In this document: one piece after another, positions 31,871 to 38,059 of the stretch
How the letters are laid out: each line of letters opens with the position of its first letter
How positions within the stretch are numbered: the first letter of the stretch is position 1
Source of the DNA: Anaerolineae bacterium
GTDB taxonomy: Bacteria > Chloroflexota > Anaerolineae > Aggregatilineales > Phototrophicaceae
NCBI GenBank assembly: GCA_022821805.1
Contig: JAJECX010000002.1
Span: 1-42,610 of the forward strand
Direction: 5' to 3'
Length of the DNA: 42,610 nucleotides
Notes under the pieces: generated by a model
What the model saw: the letters and a program-made list of their open reading frames with translations, nothing else
The model's database searches: none
Told to the model about the DNA's origin: nothing
Made by a program: the position numbers and the translations under genes

Positions 31871-33136
31871 TCACTCGCTCGCGCCGATCATGCCCTCCAG
31901 CAGCTGCGGAATAAACCAGATATCCAGCAGGGTCACCGGTTCCATATCACCAGCCAGCTCCGTGCCATCTTGCAAATTCAACGGTCCCGACCACAAGAAC
32001 ATCTCGCCCGCATGCATCGGATCCGTCTGAAAATCATGGATCTCCTGCGCGAAAGCCTTCAAGGTCTCCACCGTCTCCATGCTCAGCGCATCGCCGAATA
32101 CAAAGCCGCCAACGCTGACATCCGTATCGGTGTAGACGCCGTCCTCGTTGATCTCGTCCCACTTCGGCTCCAGCCACAGCCATTCCTGCGACCAACTGCC
32201 ATCAACCACGCGCTCAACCACGCTCAGGTACGCCGGTCCCCAATTGTAATAAGCCGCGCCGATGCAAGCCTCCGGCGCCTCCGAACAGCCGTTGACATTG
32301 CCATAAGGCACGCCATAGCTCGTATCGCCTTCCGCCGTGTACTGACCAGCCACCGTGATCGCCTCGGTCGTATCAATGCCGGAGATGATGACATCGGCGC
32401 CGCCATCAAGGAAGCCCTGCGCCACCTCGGTCGGGTCCAGCGTCACACCCGGAATATGGAACCAGAAGCCGATCCAGGTCACCTCGAAGCTGATGTCGTC
32501 AGCCATCATGTCATCGCGATAATTCTCAGCGCAATAGCGCGCGCCCAGATAGCTTGATGCGGCCAAACGCCGCGTCTCTGGGTTGATCAGCGCGCCCAGA
32601 TAACCAATCTGCCCGCTTTCGCTGGTCAAAGCGGCCGCGCAGCCCGCCAACATGCGCGGAAGCTCCATATACACATTGAAATTCCCGACATTCGCCGGTG
32701 GCAGCTCCGGTAGATCGTGCATGATCGCATGGTCGCCCATGACGACATCGCTCGACTGAATCGCGTTGCTGCCGGTGATATTGATGAAGGTCACATCCGG
32801 GAAGGCCGCCGCCACCACATTGGTATCCTCTTCAAAACTGTCGGAAGTGGTGAAGATGACCGACGCGCCCTCATCCACCATCAACTCGACGACATCCATC
32901 AGCGTCGTCTCCGGTGAATCAGCCGGGTTGAGGCTCTCAAATTCGAGCATCCTCGCGCCTTCCATATTCGCCTCGACATACTCGCCGGCTTCGTGATGCG
33001 ATGTGCTCCAGCCGCGATCATCGTTGGGACCGACCAGCACAACGCCAAACACCACTTCGTCCTGCGCCAGCGCGGGAAGCCCCGCAAATGCAATCAGCGC
33101 AAGAACCATGAACAATAATGACATTCTGCGGAACAT
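31871..33136 (-). CDS. BMP-family (PnrA/Med-like) ABC binding protein
   Basis: 421 residues: signal peptide (MFRRMSLLFMVLALIAFAGL...) and a periplasmic-binding fold of the basic-membrane-protein family. Landmarks are VVFGVVLVGPNDDRGWSTSH (the family's opening, with the Gly-Trp ligand turn), VDEGASVIFTTSDSFEE, FINITGS, IGYLGALINPETRR and DGGADVIISGIDTTEA. Characterised relatives bind purine nucleosides or similar ligands. GGAGGA lies 4 bases before the ATG at 33136, so the TTG at 33163 is not used. No permease or ATPase gene is adjacent. Confidence 0.87.
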   Translation of the reverse strand: MFRRMSLLFMVLALIAFAGLPALAQDEVVFGVVLVGPNDDRGWSTSHHEAGEYVEANMEGARMLEFESLNPADSPETTLMDVVELMVDEGASVIFTTSDSFEEDTNVVAAAFPDVTFINITGSNAIQSSDVVMGDHAIMHDLPELPPANVGNFNVYMELPRMLAGCAAALTSESGQIGYLGALINPETRRLAASSYLGARYCAENYRDDMMADDISFEVTWIGFWFHIPGVTLDPTEVAQGFLDGGADVIISGIDTTEAITVAGQYTAEGDTSYGVPYGNVNGCSEAPEACIGAAYYNWGPAYLSVVERVVDGSWSQEWLWLEPKWDEINEDGVYTDTDVSVGGFVFGDALSMETVETLKAFAQEIHDFQTDPMHAGEMFLWSGPLNLQDGTELAGDMEPVTLLDIWFIPQLLEGMIGASE

Positions 33137-33257
33137 AGATTCCTCCAAAGTATGCTCTTTCAACGTCTGTCAGTGCGAACTCGCATCGCAGCATAGAGTG
33201 TAACAAATTCTGCCGTCGCGGCAAACTTTCATTTCTCCCGCCGCCAAATCCAAGGCT

Positions 33258-33281
33258 GTAGGGGCGAGCCTTGGCTCGCCC
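33258..33281 (+). repeat. Hairpin repeat (stem GGGCGAGCC, loop TT)
   Basis: GTAGG plus a perfect 9-bp stem with GGCTCGCCC. Identical to the copy at 33384. With the copies at 33341 and 33384 it fills the 306-base gap between the BMP gene and the methyltransferase remnant. Confidence 0.7.
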
Positions 33282-33340
33282 TCGCAGAACCCTGTTTCGA
33301 ATTTCATTGATTTGAATTGACACAGTAGCGGACAAGCCTT

Positions 33341-33365
33341 GTAGGGGCGACCTATCAGGTTGCCC
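33341..33365 (+). repeat. Hairpin repeat (stem GGGCGACCT / AGGTTGCCC)
   Basis: GTAGG plus a 9-bp stem that includes one G-T wobble, with a short ATC loop. Confidence 0.65.
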
Positions 33366-33383
33366 GCTTGCCACCAACGTGCT

Positions 33384-33407
33384 GTAGGGGCGAGCCTTGG
33401 CTCGCCC
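33384..33407 (+). repeat. Hairpin repeat (stem GGGCGAGCC, loop TT), second identical copy
   Basis: Base-for-base the same as 33258-33281, 126 bases further on. A recent local copy is likely. Confidence 0.7.
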
Positions 33408-33442
33408 GCCCGTCAATCCCATGCCATGCCAGTCTACCCGCC

Positions 33443-34156
33443 CTAAAGCCGCCGATACCGCGCGATCAGCATCTCCCGCCGTATGCGGATGAGGAAGTCC
33501 GCCGGCTCATCGGCGATCAGCGCCGCAATCCGCTCAAATATCGACTCCGGCATCATGCTGCGCCGCAGCTCCCCCTGGAACTCGCGCAAGTCCGCCAGCG
33601 AATCAAGGTCGGTTCTAATTTCGAATGTCGCATGATGCTCCAGCTTGAATTCACCGGCCGCTAGCGCCGCGTCCAAGGCATCGTTCGCGGCAACGTGATC
33701 GGAAAACGCGCCTGCGGAATCGATTTCGCCGATGAATAGACTGGCGTCGGGCAAAGCCAACTCGACTGCGCGATTGCGCATGGTCGGGCGCATATCTATC
33801 AAGCGGCCTCCACGCTTCAGCGCGCGGCGCGCTTCCGACAGGGCACGAACCATGCCCTCCGGCTCAATTCATCAGAGCGAAAAGGAGAAGATCGCCCCGT
33901 CAAAACGCCGCGCCGGGAAGGGGAGGTGAACGCCGCTCGCCGCTGCAATGCTTACCGACTCCGGCAGCCGCTCGGTATCTTCGCGCGGCAGCGTCGATGG
34001 TAGATCAATCCCAATGACCCGCGTCACGGTATCGGCGTACTTTTGCGTCAGCCGCCCGTCGCCGCAGCCAATCTCCAATATGCAACTGGCATCCCCGGGC
34101 AGCATGTCCAGCAGGTAGCTCTTCTCCCGCCCGGCGCTGTCGCTTCGTATCGCCAT
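33443..34156 (-). pseudogene. Class I SAM methyltransferase broken by two adjacent in-frame TGA codons
   Basis: The N-terminal part has ILEIGCGDGRLTQKYAD (motif I), VIGIDLPS (motif II) and FPARRFDGAIFSFSL (motif IV region), then TGA TGA at about 33874-33869. The same frame continues IEPEGMVRALSEARRALKRG, the expected next element, to a normal end at 33443. Total length of 238 codons fits a UbiE/Methyltransf_11-type enzyme. Either two nonsense codons arose, or two compensating indels lie around CTCTGATGAATTGAGCC (a +1 frame there reads DELS). Other genes here use TGA as stop, so recoding is unlikely. A sequencing error remains possible. Confidence 0.7.
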
Positions 34157-34284
34157 CGCCCAACTCTGCGCTAATTCGTCACAGTCCCATCTTACAGCTA
34201 CTGATCAGCCTCGTCCACAACGCTAAAGGTAGTGATAGCGCTTCGCCCGGCTCCTTGTCGAGCCACCCGCCCATAGAAATAATT

Positions 34285-34343
34285 GGGGCGACCTATCTGG
34301 TCGCCCGCGAAAACACATAACTGTACGGGCGACCTAAGCGCCC
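34285..34343 (+). repeat. Two hairpin repeats between the methyltransferase remnant and the FnIII/SH3 gene
   Basis: 34285-34306 has stem GGGCGACC/GGTCGCCC with loop TATCT. 34323-34343 is a degraded copy (GTACGGGCGACC...GCGCCC) with only partial pairing. Confidence 0.55.
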
Positions 34344-34352
34344 GGCGCTGGC

Positions 34353-35624
34353 TTAGCCGCAGTACCCGTTCCGGAAAACATAGTCGATGTTGACCCAGCC
34401 CAATTGCCCCTCGTATTCGACTTCAAACCAGTCGCCCGCTCTTTCCCCGGCGATTAAGCTCGTCTGAAACGGAATCTCCGCCAGGATTTCGTTTTCCAGT
34501 CCCGGGCGCTCTCGGAGATTGATGATATCGCCGGCCGTCAAGCGGCAGTCAAGCCGCAATTCCTCATCTGCAAGCGCCGCGTCTGCATCGCTCGCTTCCG
34601 GCCTTGTCACTGACCTTTCTGTTGACTCTTCGGTTGGCTCGGTCGCAACAAGCAAGAACACGCTTTCCGAGCTTCCTACGGCTTCGCAGCCTGGGCTCGC
34701 TTCCACGTATTCTCCGCTGATCCAGCCCGCTTGCTCCTCGTAATTGACAAGATACCAATCGCCGTTTCTTGCCCTGGCAAGCAAGCGAGTACCGCGTGGA
34801 ATGATCGTTTTGCGCGCGTACATCACGCTCGGTCCGCCGCGCAGGCTCAGGTATTCGATTGTTCTCAGTTGACAGTTATCCAACCCGACCTGCCCCGTCG
34901 CTGCGACATCCGGCGCCGAATCCGCATCGTCCCCCGCCTGCGCCTCGCTCGCTTGCAGCAGCGCCACCGTGCCTATCCGGTTAATCCGACCACAGGTCAT
35001 GCCGTCAATATATTCTGCCGCCAAGTCTAATTCCGCGCGTGGCATCGTCGTCGAGTCCAGGAACAACAGTCTTCCCTGCTGGCGGAAGCAGACGCGCATC
35101 TCGGCATCAACAGTGCCATATACGTCAACCGCGTCGAGGATGCCCTGCGCGATCAATTCGGGAATGGCGACGCCAGCCGCCCCGACCTGATTGCATTGCG
35201 TATACTCGCCGTATCCGCTTACAACGATTTCCGGCGGCATAAACGGACAAGTGTAAGCGCGCGGCCTCGCCTTGGTCGCCACCGGCGATTCCGCGGTGCG
35301 CCCTACAGTCGAAAAGCTACCCTCGTTGTGCTCTACTCTAAGGCGGTACCGGGTATAGGGTCTTAGGTTATTGAATGTATAGGACGTGCCCGTGGTTTCA
35401 CCGAGGAAGATAAGCGGACCATCCGGCTCTTGATAGTAGGACAGATAATACGGTCCGGCGCCGGGCACGGATCGCCATGAGATAGAAATGGAATCCTGGG
35501 TAACTGTTCCAGTCCGAATGTTGCGATTCGCCAGCGCGACATTCGCGGACAGCGCGAGTAATACAAAAAGCAAAACGCATATAAGTCGTCGTAGGACAGC
35601 TGAATAACATGAAAATCGAAACAT
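34353..35624 (-). CDS. Secreted fibronectin type III and SH3-domain protein
   Basis: 423 residues. Signal peptide (LICVLLFVLLALSANVALA), one FnIII domain (TVTQDSISISWRSVPGAGPY to YTRYRLRVEHNEG, about 37-105), a cysteine-bearing domain (YTQCNQVGAAGVAIPELIAQ to CGRINRIGTVALLQ, about 140-235) shared with the haloperoxidase-like protein, then two bacterial SH3 domains (LSLRGGPSVMYARKTIIPRG...GWISGEYV and INLRERPGLENEILAEIPF...GWVNIDYV). SH3b domains usually bind cell-wall or surface ligands. An extracellular binding role is inferred. Confidence 0.7.
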   Translation of the reverse strand: MFRFSCYSAVLRRLICVLLFVLLALSANVALANRNIRTGTVTQDSISISWRSVPGAGPYYLSYYQEPDGPLIFLGETTGTSYTFNNLRPYTRYRLRVEHNEGSFSTVGRTAESPVATKARPRAYTCPFMPPEIVVSGYGEYTQCNQVGAAGVAIPELIAQGILDAVDVYGTVDAEMRVCFRQQGRLLFLDSTTMPRAELDLAAEYIDGMTCGRINRIGTVALLQASEAQAGDDADSAPDVAATGQVGLDNCQLRTIEYLSLRGGPSVMYARKTIIPRGTRLLARARNGDWYLVNYEEQAGWISGEYVEASPGCEAVGSSESVFLLVATEPTEESTERSVTRPEASDADAALADEELRLDCRLTAGDIINLRERPGLENEILAEIPFQTSLIAGERAGDWFEVEYEGQLGWVNIDYVFRNGYCG

Positions 35625-35717
35625 AAGGCAGTGACCAATCTTAATCTTCTACTAAGATGATACAAAATATTAGACTTGTATTCAACAATTTCCTCCGGAT
35701 TCCTCCTGAACAGTAGA

Positions 35718-35723
35718 TATAAT
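35718..35723 (+). promoter_or_regulatory. Possible -10 box of the MocR gene
   Basis: TATAAT, 51 bases before the ATG at 35774. No good -35 is seen, as in activator-dependent promoters. About 45 bases upstream lies an inverted repeat ATACAA/TTGTAT (about 35660-35681), a candidate regulator site in this divergent promoter region. Confidence 0.35.
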
Positions 35724-35773
35724 TGGCGCTATTATCGGTTTTTACCATCCAGGCGACGCGAACAGGCCCGCCC

Positions 35774-37261
35774 ATGCCGGACCGCGAACTCAACATCGCG
35801 CTTGAACGCGAGAGCGAAATACCGCTCTATCGCCAACTCATCACCCAGATCCGCGCCCAGATCAACGGCGGCGACCTCCCCGCCGGCACGCGCCTGCCCG
35901 CCAGCCGCGCGCTCGCGACCGAGCTCGGCCTCAGCCGCATTAGCGTCGTCAATGCCTATAACGAGCTGCGCGCCGCCGGCTATCTCAGCGCCCATGCCGG
36001 CCGCGGCACCTTCGTCGCCCGCGAACGTGACGCCCCCGAAGCCCGCCAGCAGCTGCCACCGGCGCCAGCAACCCGCCAGCGCGCCTCATCCATCCGCGAG
36101 ATGATGCGGCTCGCGCGCAAAAAGAGCCTCATCGACTTCAGCGGCGGCGCCCCGCCAAGCGACTTCTTCCCCGTGCGTTACCTGCAAGACGCCATCAACC
36201 AGGTCATCGAACGCGACGGCGCCGATGCCCTCGCCTATGAGGCGCCGGAAGGCTACCCCCCGCTGCGGGGCGCCGTGCGCGATTACGTCCGCGTCATCGG
36301 CATCAACTGCCGCGTCGAAGATGTGCTGATCACCGGCGGCGCCCAGCAAGCCATCGACCTCGTCTTGCAATCGCTGATGCGCGACGGCGATACCCTGCTC
36401 ACCGCCGACCCAACCTACCTCGGCATCATCGACATCGCCGAGGCGCGCCGCGTCCACATCCACGGCATCCCCATCGACGAAGACGGCATCCGCATTGACG
36501 CCCTGGAAAACGCCATCGATCAGCTGCGTCCGCGTTTGATCTACGTCATGCCCAGCTACCAAAACCCGACGGGCCACCTCATGCCCCTGCATCGCCGGCG
36601 CCAACTCGTGCGCCTCGCCGCCCGCCATCGCATCCCCATCCTCGAAGACGAAGTCTACCGCGAGTTCCGCTATGACGGCGATGAGCTGCCGCCGCTGAAA
36701 GCGCTCGACGAAAGCGGCGTCGTCATCCACACCAACGCCTTCACCAAGGTGTTGCTGCCCGGCATCCGCATCGGCTACCTGGTCGCCGACGGACCCTACT
36801 ACCAGCGCCTCGCCCGCGTCAAGCAGGCGGCCGATATCTCCACACCCGGCTTGAACCAGCGCGCCATCCATCTGCTGCTGGAGCGGGGCGTGCTGGCCAA
36901 GCAACTGGAGCGCAACCGGCTTGAGCTGCGGCGGCGGCGCGTCGCGGCACTGGCGGCCGCCCAGCGCTACCTGCCCGCCGGCAGCCAATGGAAAGCCCCT
37001 GGCGGCGGACTCTTCCTCTGGGTCGAGTTGCCGGCCGTCGGACCCAGCGCCGCCGAAACCTTCATCGCCGCCATCGCCCGTGATGTCGCCTTCGCCATCG
37101 GCGCCCTCTTTTACACCGGCGAGGGCGGGCGCCAAGCCATGCGCCTCAACTTCGGCATCCACAAGCCGGAAACCATTGAGGAAGGCTTCCGCCGCATCGG
37201 CGCAGTCCACGCCGCTCTGGTCGCCGACTACGGCGATGTCCAGCGCCGCGCCGTGCTCTAG
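35774..37261 (+). CDS. MocR-type regulator: GntR helix-turn-helix fused to a PLP aminotransferase-like domain
   Basis: 495 residues. The winged helix at about 10-75 contains PLYRQLITQIRAQINGGDLP and LATELGLSRISVVNAYNELR. The class I aminotransferase fold follows after a linker: SYQNPTGHLMP, ILEDEVYREFRYDG and NAFTKVLLPGIRIGYLVA, where the lysine binds pyridoxal phosphate. MocR proteins sense PLP or amino-compounds and control vitamin B6, GABA or similar genes. The ATG at 35774 matches the family start; a TTG at 35723 overlaps the TATAAT box. The target is probably nearby or itself; no B6 gene is in the window. Confidence 0.9.
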   Translation: MPDRELNIALERESEIPLYRQLITQIRAQINGGDLPAGTRLPASRALATELGLSRISVVNAYNELRAAGYLSAHAGRGTFVARERDAPEARQQLPPAPATRQRASSIREMMRLARKKSLIDFSGGAPPSDFFPVRYLQDAINQVIERDGADALAYEAPEGYPPLRGAVRDYVRVIGINCRVEDVLITGGAQQAIDLVLQSLMRDGDTLLTADPTYLGIIDIAEARRVHIHGIPIDEDGIRIDALENAIDQLRPRLIYVMPSYQNPTGHLMPLHRRRQLVRLAARHRIPILEDEVYREFRYDGDELPPLKALDESGVVIHTNAFTKVLLPGIRIGYLVADGPYYQRLARVKQAADISTPGLNQRAIHLLLERGVLAKQLERNRLELRRRRVAALAAAQRYLPAGSQWKAPGGGLFLWVELPAVGPSAAETFIAAIARDVAFAIGALFYTGEGGRQAMRLNFGIHKPETIEEGFRRIGAVHAALVADYGDVQRRAVL

Positions 37262-37281
37262 CCCCCATCAACTTCGATTCC

Positions 37282-37305
37282 GTAGGGGCGAGACTTGTCT
37301 CGCCC
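37282..37305 (+). repeat. Hairpin repeat (stem GGGCGAGA, loop CTTG)
   Basis: GTAGG plus an 8-bp perfect stem with TCTCGCCC, just after the MocR stop codon. Confidence 0.65.
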
Positions 37306-37402
37306 TCGATCCACAGACGGCGCAGCGCCGATTCTCGTTTGCCGTCAGCTGCGGTTCAGCGTATACTACGTGTAACATTCCTAATATCAGGATCATTTCA
37401 CT

Positions 37403-37657
37403 ATGGCCACTACCGGTATCCGTTTGCAGCGAGAAAACGATGAATACCAGAGCGTCCGCCGGGCGCAGGACGCTGTTCTTGACAAAGTCGACGGATTCGA
37501 GAGCGCAATCCTGGGACTGACGGAGAATGTCAGTCGAAACGGCGACAGAATTGACGCGCTAGATCGGCGTATAGATTTGCTTGATGATAAGTTAGACGCC
37601 ATCATAAAACATCTTGACGTCCCCTACAAGCCACCGGCAGGCTTTGTCAAAGAATGA
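37403..37657 (+). CDS. Small coiled-coil protein with KLDAI-KHL-VPYKPPAGF tail
   Basis: 84 residues. A long heptad-patterned helix (VLDKVDGFESAILGLTENVS...ALDRRIDLLDDKLDAII) ends in HLDVPYKPPAGFVKE. The tail is repeated almost exactly in the next gene. No enzymatic motif; cytoplasmic oligomer or adaptor inferred. A TATACT at about 37359 may be the -10. The stop overlaps the start of the next gene (ATGA). Confidence 0.6.
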   Translation: MATTGIRLQRENDEYQSVRRAQDAVLDKVDGFESAILGLTENVSRNGDRIDALDRRIDLLDDKLDAIIKHLDVPYKPPAGFVKE

Positions 37658-37848
37658 AATCCAAAGGCTGCAACTCGCAAAGCCCGGTACTTGACACGAC
37701 AGATTCATGTCCGGCCGCGCTTGATGAGACGACGCGTATCCTTGCCGAGAACCACAGAATGCTGCTCGAGATCTCGCGTAAGTTGGACGCCATCATGGAG
37801 CACTTAAAAGTGCCCTACAAGCCGCCGGCCGGCTTCCTGAAGGAGTGA
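37654..37848 (+). CDS. Second small coiled-coil protein with the same C-terminal tail
   Basis: 64 residues: a divergent N-terminus with three cysteines overall (KGCNSQS, DSCPAAL), a short helix (RILAENHRMLLEISRKLDAI) and the ending MEHLKVPYKPPAGFLKE. The tail matches the upstream protein at most positions, so the two arose by tandem duplication with different N-termini. Translation is coupled by a 4-base overlap. Confidence 0.6.
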   Translation: MKSKGCNSQSPVLDTTDSCPAALDETTRILAENHRMLLEISRKLDAIMEHLKVPYKPPAGFLKE

Positions 37849-37946
37849 CCATTTGCCCCCCGGTTTGCGCGAAACACGTAGTAATTCTCACCGCTGACAA
37901 TTCAGAATTAACGTCAATAAAATAACGCAACAATCAAAAGGAAACT

Positions 37947-37970
37947 GTAGGCGCGCCCCTTGGCTCGCCC
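37947..37970 (+). repeat. Diverged hairpin repeat
   Basis: GTAGGCGCGCCCCTTGGCTC then GCCC: the GTAGG head and the right arm match the family, while the left arm has changes that weaken pairing. Confidence 0.45.
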
Positions 37971-38059
37971 TCTATAGATTTCGTGGTTTGCCCTTTCACC
38001 GCCGCCCTGCGTAAGTGACTTTGATAATGGTAAAATGCGCGCTGATACCAGGAGACTCC

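Noticed and set aside
33258..33407. Three evenly sized repeats resembling a short CRISPR array
   Set aside because: The units are palindromic hairpins of one dispersed family, spacings are irregular (59 and 18 bases), and no cas genes are present.
33869..33874. TGA TGA read as selenocysteine or tryptophan
   Set aside because: Other genes in the window end in TGA, no SECIS-like structure is seen, and the family has no Cys or Trp there to my knowledge; decay or sequence error is simpler.
36086..37210. Minus-strand open frame of 374 codons opposite the MocR gene
   Set aside because: Antisense shadow of a well-supported GntR-aminotransferase gene, with biased composition (Asp, Gly, Val) and no motifs.
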